Shown here piece by piece: positions 53,203-64,000 of a stretch of DNA of 64,000 nt. The stretch lies in NCBI RefSeq assembly GCF_921293095.1, contig NC_060251.1:39165644-39229643 (forward strand), in the 5' to 3' direction. The notes below the pieces were generated by a model that did no database searches, was not told the DNA's origin, and saw nothing but the letters and a program-made list of their open reading frames with translations. The stretch comes from Ischnura elegans. Its lineage: Eukaryota; Arthropoda; Insecta; Odonata; Coenagrionidae. Position 1 is the stretch's first letter. Each line of letters begins with the position of its first letter. The translations under genes were made by a program, and so were the position numbers.

Positions 53203-53964
53203 TGAGAGTGTTTCGTGGACAATTTTTATCTAGACATGACACGCGTAAATGAATCAGGTCGCTCTGCACTGAAAACTCTTTCCCCTACTCCTCCCCCCAC
53301 TTCGTTCTCTTTTCAATCAAGCTGTCTCCTGAATAATTTACGAAGAAAAAGAATATTGACGTGAAACGTTGCAAGAGTGAGTTTCATGCCGGGAAAAAAA
53401 TTGGGGCTTCGTCAGCCAATCAGCTGGGAGCGTTTGTTGAACGCTGTTGACAGGGTGACAATGCTGTTATCGACCCATGAAGAGGTGTGATATAACGCAG
53501 GCCCCATAGCGACTGCTGAACTTGTGTCTTTTTTGTCCTGCCGAGTCTCTCAATAGGATATCTCGGGTGGAGGATTTGCTGCGGTCGTTTTTTTCCCCTG
53601 GCACCCGAATGTTGTCCATTTCCGTTTCTCTTATCCTGTCCTCTCCTGATTTTCGCGTCACGTAACTTTTTTTTCCCATAGGTGTTTTTTCCCGTAAGCC
53701 CTTGGCTCCTCGGAGTCGTCGATCCATGACCCAATGGAGGACACCAGGGATACCTGCCTGGATGTGTAAGCGCACGTTTATGGGACTGACATGGTTTCTT
53801 CTCATTCGTCATTTCTCTTTGGTAGTCGCTACTTTTAAACCTTTCATTGCGTAACATATTTTCAGAACTGTTTCTCATTGGCGGAGAATTTTTGTCACTG
53901 TATTCACATTTTTATGAAATAATGAACAAATTTTTCACAAAAAAGTATTTGAGAATTAATTTGA
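53203..53964. other. No recognised gene
   Basis: A minus-strand open frame of 152 codons (53420-53878) has no recognisable domain and overlaps another open frame. It is left unannotated. Confidence 0.4.
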
Positions 53965-54145
53965 CCATTGATTTAGGAATTTATTTACTTCCATTGCCCC
54001 ATAAACAGCACATTTACGGCCTTTATAATGGGGAATTAATAACCATGCCCTGGATAAGGGTAACTTACCCAGGCGGGACTCGAACCCGCGACCTTCGGTT
54101 TGGCAGTCGAGGACTTTACCCCGAGGCCGGCGCAATTTGTTGAAG
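53965..54145 (-). mobile_element. tRNA-derived SINE, same family as 63750-63900
   Basis: On the minus strand the head reads GCGCCGGCCTCGGGGTAAAG (A-box region) and GGTCGCGGGTTCGAGTCCCG (perfect B box). The body GCCTGGGTAAGTTACCC and CCAGGGCATGG follow. The plus-strand copy at 63.8 kb has the same order. Confidence 0.7.
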
Positions 54146-54229
54146 GCAAATCATTGATGCTATCCGCACGCGTGTGATGAACGGTTCTGATAATTATGCA
54201 ACCCGCTTCACAAATATTAGGCCCGACAC

Positions 54230-54800
54230 GCGACATAAATTCGACGTAGCGACCAATTAGCTTGGAACAGACGTCGAAACGTAGCTTAACGAAACAGAAG
54301 TAGCTTGGTATTGACGTCGAAGCTAGTTGACAGCTAATTAAAAAAAGTTTGTGGAACAGTACTGCGTTTTGTTGCACGATGAACATTTCATCGTTCCACC
54401 AAGTAACGCCCAAATGAGTTGATTTTATTCGCAATTATAGTACGGCAAAACAGGCGTTTCTCTTCAAGTAGCTTTCAGTAAGGCTTCGTCTCGCGACCCT
54501 TAATATATTCTTCATCAGCCAGCGTCTTAAACTTCAACTCATCCCGAATTTAAAAATCCCCCCCCAGCTCTTATACTTTTTTGTTTTGACCCACGATCCA
54601 ACCCGCCCAACCCCGTTCCTCATTTGGGTCCACCCTCCCTCCCTCATACTGTTGTTGGATATATAAGGCTGGACGTTGAACGCTATTGCTCTGCTAGTCT
54701 TGGTAATGACGGTATAGACGTCGAAACTAGTTGACAGATAATGATAAAAAGTTTGTGGAACAGTACTGAGTTTTGTTTCACATTGAAAAATTAATGAAAT
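54230..54800 (+). repeat. Direct repeat of a GTCGAAAC / gtttgtggaacagtact module
   Basis: Two copies (about 54300-54375 and 54695-54785) share gacgtcgaa-ctagttgacag and aaaagtttgtggaacagtac. Between them lies a GC-rich, C-tract-containing stretch with gatatataaggctgg. The spacing of about 390 bases suggests short terminal direct repeats of a non-coding retroelement, but this is an inference. Confidence 0.5.
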
Positions 54801-57800
54801 GTTGGCGGAATTGCTTTATACAACAGAATTATAAAATTGAATAAAATATATCTGCAGACGTTATCGATTACATATGTGACTGCCTAAGTTTCCACGGTGT
54901 CGAGGTTCCAATGTTTCCATTCTTCCGATGCTACCACGTCGGTTGTTGGTTTAAGGCAGCAATTTAGCTGTTTCGCTGGCTCTTCTGCCAGCATCTTCGA
55001 CCTGAAGTAACGCAGTAGTGTAGGAAGAATAGAGGCATCGATTACACACTTCAAATTTTGGGTTAATAAAAACTTTCGGATAATAATTTTCGCATTGGCA
55101 TTTATATACCAGTAACATAGGTTGTTGGTAAAACATTATAACATGTTGCTTTCTGACCGCTAAGTGCTGTTATTATTTAATAATGAGTAGTAGTATTTTA
55201 GTGTAGGTCTTCTGTGGTTAACGTTAAAAAAGGGAGGCAGACGAATTATGCTAAATATTTTCCAAAATACTTTGATTTATACTTTGCCTTTTAATTGTGA
55301 AAATTGTATTAAATTTTGCATTTTTCTCTTTGTTTATTGTATATTTTTCTATTTATGTTGCTTAAAAAATGAATATTTATTTTTTGCTCTCAAGGGGTGA
55401 GCCCCAGAATAATTGATAAATTATTCATTCTTTCATTTTTCTTCCATCTCGGACGGCCCGTACTGTGTATCCAGGCTATCTTCCGTTCTTCAAGTAATCT
55501 ATTACATTAGGCGACTATCAGATAGTCTATTTCGTGTTGTTATTGCGCTGCTAGTTTCTCGCGTATTAACAGTCGAAATACCGGACTTGATACCCCTCCC
55601 AGAACTACCGAATGGAGTCATTTTGACTCCTACCATATAATTGGCTATTTTGCAGTTTATCTCTATTGATAAGTTATTTTATTCAATCATTTTTGTTTAT
55701 TACAGCAATATTTCAGACGTGTTTAAAAAAATATTTTTTATGTGCGATATTCGACAGCATTGCTTTGGAATTATTTTTTTTTGCATGTGAACTTGTTTTA
55801 ATGGGACTATCACAAAGGAATTGAATAATACAGCATACATAGATTTTTATCCATATTTAATTGTCATTTTTTAATGACCAAAAATGTTACGTAGACTACA
55901 TGGAAGGTTTGAAGGCTAAATTCGGAAAATATTATTCAGGGCAGAGAAATAAAAATCATGAGGAATCATGCAACTGATTTGAGAAGTGCTCTTTTACGAT
56001 TTCATCGCTGGCAAAATCCATTTCTTGTATCGATGCTGATGGTTGAGCATTGTTTACTTCTGTTAAATTTATATTTAACCCTAGAAAATTGTATGATAAG
56101 AATAGCCGGACAATTTTCTTATCCATGGCTTTGAAGGCCTTAGGAGGGGCCATTGAACCGTACTTTTTCCATTTATGCCGTAATTACGCATCGTTTATAT
56201 CGTCTTTAGAAGCGTCCGGTGATGAAATGGGAGATTATGAAGATTTTATTACTCGGCTACGTGCGCGAAAATGTCTTAGACTTTGCATTTTACGACCTCT
56301 TGGAAGGAAATACGACGTACTGATGTCTTCTAGTAGTTTTCCATAAAAATGAGGCAAAACTATCGTTACTGTAGGGTTAAGTTACAGATTTCAAGCTGCA
56401 GAATGTGTTGTGTGGTCTTTACTGTTTGATCGAAGTTTTGGTTATTTCATTTTAATTCAGCTTTAGATAGTTATTTTTTTGTGGAATTGTTGTGAAAGTT
56501 GTATCTCATTGTTATACCGAAGTGAGATTGTGAAAAAATCAACCGCCTCTCATCTTAAGTTTGTGAAACAGAATATAATGACTATTAAAAACTCATCATA
56601 CCTTCGCGATCAGTAGAACAAAATAACTCTACCATAGCTCTAAACCATATGCTCTAAACTTGCAATGCAAAGTGCCAGTAATAGCTTACAAGATGTCATC
56701 TGCTATGTACATTTTTAATGTTACAAATTACTGTACTATGTGTAATGCCACTTAATACATATCCTTTACCACCGAATGGGCTAAAAATATCCGTTGCAAA
56801 ATGTTCAGTGTAATCTTACTATTTATTGGGATAGCTTTGCTTCGTGGGATATAATGAAATTAAGAGCAACATTTAGTAATTTGGATTTGTTGTCAATTAA
56901 GATAGAATTTAAAAAAAATAAAAAAATAGCCGTAAATTTCCGTAATGATGTTTCTCACCTACGTAATTCTCGAGCAATTATCGGCGAAAACTCTACGGCT
57001 CAGCCCTTTTGCATATTAATTGGTGGCGTCACTAACTCTTGACGTGCGAGTCGGCGCACCGTTTTTTATCCACCCCACTGCCTTATGCACGAAATTTCAT
57101 TCGATGATTCTCACGTCCCTCCGCTAGAACAGTTGTCGCTTCGCGCGCATTAAAATCAGATTTAAAAATCGCCACTCGCGGCGCTGCCAGTCTTCGTTTT
57201 CCACTTTTCACGAGGAAATGCATGGCAGTAATACGTAACTGAGCCAATAAATCATAGAAACCACACCTTTAATGCATGCGAGACGAATGTAAACTAAAAA
57301 AAGTCCACTTCCTTAACGGTTAATGGCGAAAGTCGCACTGAACGAGATACCGCTGCCCAGTGGCGACGCCGAATTAAATGCGCGCGAAACATCAACAGAT
57401 ACAACATGGATATAACGCTCAACTGCCATTTTCTTGGGCCTCTTTTATTGGAGTCCCCTCGGTATTGTGCATGGTTTTCTGATATTGGATATTGTTTTCA
57501 TTCTTATGAGCGATACCTTCCTCCGAGGAACGGTTCCTCCTGAACGAGTCAATGAACCGGAACTCTAATGACGTCACCGACTCACGATGAGTGGGCCTCT
57601 ACTTGGGCGATTTTTTTGTTTACAAATCCTGAATGAACTGCTGAAAGGAGAATTTTTTCGTTGTAGCTTAACGTCGTTCTCTTCAATCTTCCGAATTATT
57701 TCAATTAATTGCGATTTTGCATCCAGGTGAACGACCCCATTGTGTATCCCCTGCGATGTATAACAGGTTATGGACGCATTCATGTTCTAATCAGAGAATT

Positions 57801-60275
57801 ATCAATTAGTCTGTGGGGGCCCCCTTGGTGTGTTTCATCTATGCCCGTTGGCGCCGTAGGCCAGGAAGGAGGTGGCAATCAAGGATCAGCTCTAATTAAA
57901 CCCCCTATTCCTCAAGGTCCAGGTTCAAATCTCCAAGGAAATAAATTGATCGAACCCTCCTCCGGCTTAATTGTCCGCATGGGGTTTAGAGAGCACGTGA
58001 CAACCCATCGCCCTCGCCATTAAGGCAGCTAGAGTAGTTTGGCCTGAGTTTATTTTTAGAAGTGGGTCAATGGTAGTGCTATAATCCTCGTTAGGTCTAA
58101 TTTTCACGCTGATCTCTTGAGCCAAGCCCTGTCATAAACCTTCTACTGTCCTTTTACTCGCTTAGAAATTTTGTTAGGGAGAGGATGAAATTGCTCTTCC
58201 TTGAATGCACTCACAAAAGGACCTAAGCATCAATGATTTGAACAGAGCCTGTGGTTCGTGTCGCTTGATGGATTTCTTATGCATTCACTGGCAGAATAAT
58301 TTTTTCCTACAAAGTTTGCGGATTTGTTAAAGGAGCCGTGGTTCTAATAATTTGGATTGAGGCTTATCTTGGCCAGTAATACGGTAGTAATAGTAATCTC
58401 AACTAGAACGTACAAAGTGATTTAATAAATAATTTATTTTACATTTTGCTTTTGAAATCCATGCCAAATGTATCGCTTGTAGTGGTGAAAAACAGTGTAA
58501 TAGGTGATATTATTTAATATTTGATTTTGACGTATGGATAGGGAAATAAGTTGTACCTACCACGAAATTTCGCATGCAGTTCCCAAATGTGGGAGTTATA
58601 AATGATACGGTGGGCTTACTTGTAAGAGTTCAATTTTAATAAAATAATACTTAAGCCTGTTCCTAAGGTATTCTGCCGATTCTGTAATTTAGAGTATGTT
58701 TAGAGATTAGAGAATATTTAGTAAAATTATTTTTTTGTAAAAATAGCTTGAATATTTGTAAGTATTATTGATTTCCAGCATAGGAGTGATTGATCTGATG
58801 ATTTACTTGTTTGTTGAGTGTCGACTCATTGCAGTTAAGGTGGAGTCGATTAATTACGTAAGGCGTTCACGCTGATTTTCACCCATTCTCACGTTGGAGA
58901 GAGGGGAGGTCCTGACAAGTATCACGTATTTTTTTTTCCTACGAGAAACAGTGTAAAATGTGATACTAGACTACTGTCTTACTACTATCTTAGTAATCTT
59001 AAATACTAGTGTTAACTAATCGAGCCAAAGCTTACGATATCTCACAAGAGAAGAGAGAGAGAAAGTGGAGTAAAAAAATCGCCAAAGTCACTTCACATAA
59101 TTAATGAACGCCTTTAGTAAACGTTCTCGTCGAAATATGTTTTTATTCCTCGTGGACGATGGTGTTTTGGATGCGACTCTCAACTTGACAAAGGAGATTT
59201 CGGAGGATCAGTGGTACAGAGGTAATTAGTCGTCTAATGATTGAGCTGGCCGGAAATCTTGCCGTGGCAGTGAAACGTGAGGCTGCGCGGCCGTTTTCTA
59301 CTCGTCTCAAGTTTTTCAATCTTTCCTGTCATTCAAGTGGAACGTTGCCATCAGTTCACGGCTGGGTGAAATATTCGCTGGGGCTTGCTTGGAGATTTCC
59401 TTTCATGAAATATTATCCCGGTTGCTGGGTGGAATAAAACATGGAATCGTAGCAGGCAGATTATTCACCGCCAATATAATGAACCTTATCTGCGGATGTT
59501 CGTGGGTTTTTCTTAAAACAGGTAAATGTTTTATATGCATGGATAATAAGTGTCTCCTAGCTCAATTGCCTGACCCTTTCTTCAGTGTCGTTTACCTATC
59601 TCTCATCTTTGTTTATCCATCGTCGTAGACACACCGGTAATATCGATATCATTTGCTTAATTATAGGAATATTTTTTCGAGGTTAATGCCGTCAAAAGGC
59701 AAGTGATTTAGCAATAGGTACTGTTTTTAAAAATTTTAAAGAAAAAAGTTTCCCTTGTTTTTTTGCCGTTCTGGATAGTGTATTAAACTTTCTTTCATTT
59801 CGGAAACTATGTAAAATTAATAGGTACTCTTATGATGTTTGCACTGTTTATTTTGTCGTTTTAATTGTTATTTCATACCTCGGTGTTATTGTTTCTTCTG
59901 GAAGTGTTTAAGTCTTTGGTATTAAAGGTTATCTCACCCAAATCAAATACTGGATCCGATAATTGAGTAATATACTTATGGGATGTTAAATAATAATACG
60001 TTCTTTGGGAGATTTTAGCTCGATATTTTCTCTGTGTATAAGATTATATTGCAGTTTAATTTACTAATTTAGTTTTACTGCAAATAGCCATTAACCACCT
60101 CAGTTATGAATCATCTGATGCATTTTTCAATTTAAAGCATATATAATAGAAAATAATAAAGGTACTTCGAAGGTAATTCAAAATGGTTTTCTATAATAAA
60201 TCACAATTCCTCAAAACTGTTGGGCCATTTTTTCATTCGTGTTTTGTAGAGGGAGCATATTTTTTGAATATAGAT
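54801..60275. other. No recognised gene
   Basis: 5.5 kb of AT-rich DNA. Short open frames (for example 56050-56346 plus, 57709-58023 plus) show no domain, splice context or repeat identity. Confidence 0.35.
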
Positions 60276-60345
60276 AAAGAATAGTTTGTATGGAAAGAAA
60301 GATATGAATAAATTCATATCCTTCTTTCCATACAAACTATTCTTT
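60276..60345. repeat. Near-perfect hairpin, 34-bp arms
   Basis: aaagaatagtttgtatgg at the left is matched by ccatacaaactattcttt at the right. There is one mismatch in 34 pairs and a 2-base loop. The size approaches that of a small-RNA precursor hairpin, but the loop is too tight for a standard microRNA. Confidence 0.8.
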
Positions 60346-61296
60346 CAATAAACATTACTTGTATATTTTTATGTTCTTTGCATTTGAATGTGCGGGTATA
60401 AACGGAACACCATTTGCACTATTAAAGTGAATTTTATTGGTTTAGCAGTCAGCGAAATGTAAAAAAATCTGGTAGTTGATATCACTGATAGTGGATTCAC
60501 TCCTTAGTGTTTCTTTGGAGTGAATAATCGGCAATTTTTTTTGGAAAAAGATGCCATGTCGAGATTCGCGAAGAAAACAGTAGCATTGAAACGCAATTGG
60601 TGTTTGAAGTAGGTAGAGGGAAATTCTACTTAGCGAGGGAATTTTCTTTCGTAGGAGAACCCGTCCCGGTCTATTGTCTCGTCTAAGGTGTGCCCACCTT
60701 CGGTAAAGCAATTAGCCGTGAAGGAGACGCACTCCCATGTGTAATCTTTGTGTAATTGGAGTCTACGCTTTATTTTTATAAAAGGAAGCGAGTTAGGTAG
60801 TATGTAATCAATGGTTTGCGAGATTACTTTGTGGAATCTTGAGATGGTATATCAAAAAGTAAAATTTGTTGCATTCCATACGGTTTTTATTAAGTCTCCA
60901 CCAGCTTCAGCCTTTACGATTGTAGTGCTTTTGCTAACCACAGTGAAAAAGAGAAATAAAACCGTTACATAAACTAGTCCAAGCTACTATTCCAATGACT
61001 GGTAATTCAATAGTGTGCAGTAATCTTTATTTTTAAGCAATATGTTCCTCAATATCTACACATGTTACACGCCTGAGTCTGTTAGTATGATATATTTGTC
61101 TTTCATAATGCAAGCATTGATTGCCTTTACGTCCAAAAATAAATTATAGATATATAAACAGACAGTTGCCCTTTACATTTCCCCACTGCCTAAAACTGAG
61201 GGAATGTGAAATGAAATTCTTAAGGTTTGGGGTTGACATGAGATTTTCCAACTGAGCATAAAATTCGTAGTCAAACGATTAGTTTGAGATACCGCA
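60346..61296. other. No recognised feature
   Basis: AT-rich flank of the family B MITE. Confidence 0.4.
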
Positions 61297-61651
61297 CAGG
61301 GGCGCCGACTTGTAAAAAATATTGGGGGGGCCCATATCGGAGGTCTTGCTCAGGGAAGAGGTTAAATTCAAAGTGTGTCGCAGCACCGAAACACTATCAT
61401 GATTCACACCACTTGTTTTCAGCTAACCTGCCTTCTACCGTATTAATTATTCGTTTAAACTCATTACTGAATGTTTTTTAAAAGGTAACTATCGTCAAGC
61501 ATGGGAAAAAAATTACTGATATATTTTTGTGATTTCACAAAGCATAATATAACTTAATTATTTTCTTGAATTATTGAGGGGGCTCGGCCCCCCCATACGA
61601 ATCTTTGAGGGGGCTCGGGCCCCCTCAGGCCCCATGGAGTCGGCGCCACTG
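61297..61651. mobile_element. hAT-like MITE family B, second copy
   Basis: The flanks ataccgca (61289-61296) and ataccaca (61652-61659) match at 7 of 8 positions. The left end is CAGGGGCGCCGACTTG; the right end read inward is CAGTGGCGCCGACTCC. The subterminal gagggggctcgg block is duplicated in this copy, making it longer than 50418-50692. Confidence 0.85.
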
Positions 61652-62629
61652 ATACCACACGTGTACGAATGACTTGTGAAGGGTAAAAACTATGTGGAAT
61701 ACAAAACTGTGTGGAATACAACAATGCTTACTTTTCCATACATCGAGTTAGGTAGTGTTTGCGGTTATTTTTTTTTAATAGAACTTCTGTATTGCGTCAT
61801 GCTATTGGATACGGGCAGAGATGGAGGAGAAGCATATAAGAAGACTGGTGAAGTTGGGCGAAACGAGGGAGAGGCGTAGTGGAAGGGGATGGAGTGAGAT
61901 CCGTGTTAGGAAAATGAGAATTGGCGTAGACCGCGGCCCCTGGTGAGTGACGCGACAACGTGACTTGGGTTGCATTCAGATCTTGGCGGAGTGATCTTTT
62001 GCAAGGTGGCTGTTGACGGAGACCAAAATAGAAGAGGAGACGGAACAGGTAGAATGTGCACTTAGCCAAAGGGGAGGGGATTTCGCTCCCTTGTCCTTGG
62101 TAATTGAGGTGTTGATGCACTTTCAATGTGAGGGTCCGATCCAATTACGAGAGTGCAGTGCAGTTTTGTTTTGCAGTGCGGAACGGTTTTCGTCTTCAAT
62201 GCCAAGTCGAAAAAAATGGAGAAATGCACTGATGCACTCCATGGTTTGCGAGTTGAGTGCCAGAGACATCTGTAGTACACGTGTGGTATCTTGGGCTAAT
62301 CGTTTTCCTACGAATTTTAGGCTCAGATGGAAAATCCCATGTCAAAACCAGATCTCCAGAATTTCATTTCATATTCCCTCAGTTTTAGGCAATGGTATAT
62401 GAATTGTAAAGTGATAATAGCTGTTATTGTTTTGATAATTTATTTTGGCTTCAAATATAATCAAAAGTTGCTTTTTTTGAAGGACAACTATCTCATATAT
62501 TCATAGATTTAGGCGTGAAAAATATTTTGATAATTAGGGAAACATGTTGTTTAATAATGGAGGTTTTTCATAGGTTTGATAATAAGTCATTGTAATAATT
62601 TTTTCAGTAGTTTACGTCATAATTTCATT
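61652..62629. other. No recognised feature
   Basis: Overlapping open frames on both strands (61797-62402) lack any recognisable domain. Confidence 0.35.
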
Positions 62630-64000
62630 TTTTGGTATCTTTTTTTCACTATGGACACCATTCAAAGCACTTTCCTATGAATTTTTATTGAATGGAAGAA
62701 TTCTCTGAAGATTATTTTTTATGCATATGCCTTATAAAAGCCATTCTATCTATTCTATGCGTATCAGATCTATAGCCCGAGTCAATATTTACTATTATAT
62801 AGTTGAGGTCAAGAAAAAGAAATCGATTTTTCCAAAAACATTGCTGTAATTATTGCAACGGGTATCAAATGTCCCGGGGGCTGCTAGAGAGAAGAGTAAA
62901 ATATCTTTATGCTTAAGTTGCCGAGGAGCAAGGTTTCTAATCAAAACTGGCTTTTGCATCCCACGCTTCATAAACTAGAGTCACTCTTTTTCTGATGCTG
63001 GGTAAAATAGATGCTTACCGTGGTATTATATTTCCGAAAATCACATGAGTTCTCAGAAGGAATAATGAGGGTTGTGAATTTCGAAATAATTAATTAAATT
63101 AAATGTTTGCGGGTGAGAGTGAGCGAAACAATGGAATCAGGTGCGTTTCCATGGAGACGAAACGTGAGACGTCATAATTTTATAATGTTTTTACCAACTC
63201 GCTTGTTTGTTTGTCATCTTGTCCAGGACAAATCTTGCAACTCAATTATAAACCACTTTCCGATTAGTAATCAAGCTGAAATTTTCAGGATAATTCGGAC
63301 CTAAATGAGAATGTAATATTCTAACACTTTTATTATGATTGGAAATTTATCTCGATTTTTATTTATAACTTAACATTAAATATGGAGAATAGTTCAAACA
63401 ATGACAACCAAAGTCTGACGGCAGCGCTGGGATCATTAAAGGGAAAGAAAATGATAGAACATTATAATAACAACTTTATTGAGATCAAAGTTTCTTAAAA
63501 ATTGTCGCGAAATAAACGTTTTTTCATAAAAATTTATTTTTACAAAGATAATATTTTTTTTAAAGCTTTTTCACGGTAGACGCCATTCAAAGCACTTGCC
63601 CTTAAATATTTATGAGTGAAAGAATTCTCTGGAGGTGATTTTTGTTGTATTTGCCATATAAATGCTGTAATAATTGCGATGGTATCATATCTCCCGTCTC
63701 CTAAAGAGAAGAAGAGTTAGATATTTTCCGTCCTTCGTGAAGTCGGAGAAGACTCCTCGCCTGTCACAATGAAGGTCGCAAGTTCGAATCCCGCCTGAGT
63801 ACCTTACCCCTACCAGGGCATAAATGTTTCTGGTCATCCATCATTGTGTGTTGTTGCTCTCCGATATAAAGTCCAATTAAAGCTTTTTTCGGAGTGATGG
63901 AAATATAAATAAATATCATAATAACTGACTTAAGGAGCTAGGTTTATAATCAAAACTGACTTTTATAGGTTGAAGCACATTCCCTTCCCACGAATCATAA
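62630..64000 (+). repeat. Divergent duplication, second unit interrupted by a SINE and cut by the window edge
   Basis: Unit 1 is about 62630-62985 and unit 2 about 63565-64000. Shared blocks in order are gccattcaaagcactt, gaagaattctctg-ag, ctgtaat-attgc-a, gagaagag, and aggtttataatcaaaactg-like ends. A tRNA-derived SINE (63750-63900) lies inside unit 2. Confidence 0.6.
63750..63900 (+). mobile_element. tRNA-derived SINE
   Basis: The head contains CTCCTCGCCTGTCACAATG and GGTCGCAAGTTCGAATCCCG (B box), then GAGTACCTTACCCCTACC and AGGGCATAAATG. It is homologous to the minus-strand copy at 53965-54145. Target duplication was not resolved. Confidence 0.6.

Noticed and set aside
53420-53878. 152-codon minus-strand open frame
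   Set aside because: No recognisable domain, no splice signals of note, and a second overlapping frame of similar length. Not enough support for a gene.
56050-56346. Plus-strand 98-codon open frame
   Set aside because: Isolated, no homology recognised, no exon borders.
61797-62402. Open frames on both strands
   Set aside because: Purine-rich low-complexity sequence and no domain.
1-64000. CRISPR array, prophage or bacterial gene cluster
   Set aside because: There are no regularly spaced repeats and no dense coding. Introns, SINEs and a LINE show that the DNA is eukaryotic.

Overview
The window is nuclear DNA from an animal, most likely an arthropod. It is AT-rich, with long introns, tRNA-derived SINEs, a non-LTR retrotransposon 3' end with an (ATT)n tail, and many small hAT-like and fold-back elements. 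There are no operons or prokaryotic signals. The dispersed repeats look hemimetabolous-insect-like, but the species cannot be named from sequence alone.

One host gene dominates. A tetraspanin lies on the minus strand from about 46.9 kb down to 13.1 kb. I assembled it exon by exon from splice sites and reading phase: 46811-46910 (tentative), 42800-43261, 36684-36704 (a 21-nt microexon), 32071-32496, 28818-29132, 27258-27369, 26393-26655, 17479-17793, 14739-15030 and 13098-13750. Every junction keeps frame. The model gives about 975 residues, against roughly 200-350 for ordinary tetraspanins. The four-helix core and the CCG / PESCC / C / GC cysteines are intact. The large extracellular loop is inflated to about 280 residues, and long low-complexity N- and C-terminal tails are added. 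The stop codon is UGA followed by CUA, a known readthrough context, and 52 further sense codons follow in frame.

The rest is mostly repeat-derived. At 0-6.2 kb there is a retrotransposon end, hAT-like MITEs with 8-bp target-site duplications, a SINE relic and a CACGTG-rich inverted-repeat element. At 7.26 kb there is one plus-strand exon-like segment of uncertain, possibly PfkB-kinase, identity. At 8.6-9.1 kb lies a roughly 550-bp palindrome. The 8.6-kb intron at 17.8-26.4 kb is a nest of transposons, including a MITE and a SINE-like insert inside a long fold-back element. Above 47 kb I recognise no host gene. That part holds nested palindromes (49.3-50.4 kb), a second MITE family, two divergent tandem duplications (52.2-53.2 and 62.6-64.0 kb), tRNA-derived SINEs and a near-perfect 34-bp-arm hairpin (60.3 kb).

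A cross-cutting pattern is a set of short fold-back elements and solo modules carrying a TGANGATG-like block, a small hairpin, then GAAAC. At least eight copies are scattered through the window. This is the best candidate for an undescribed element class here.
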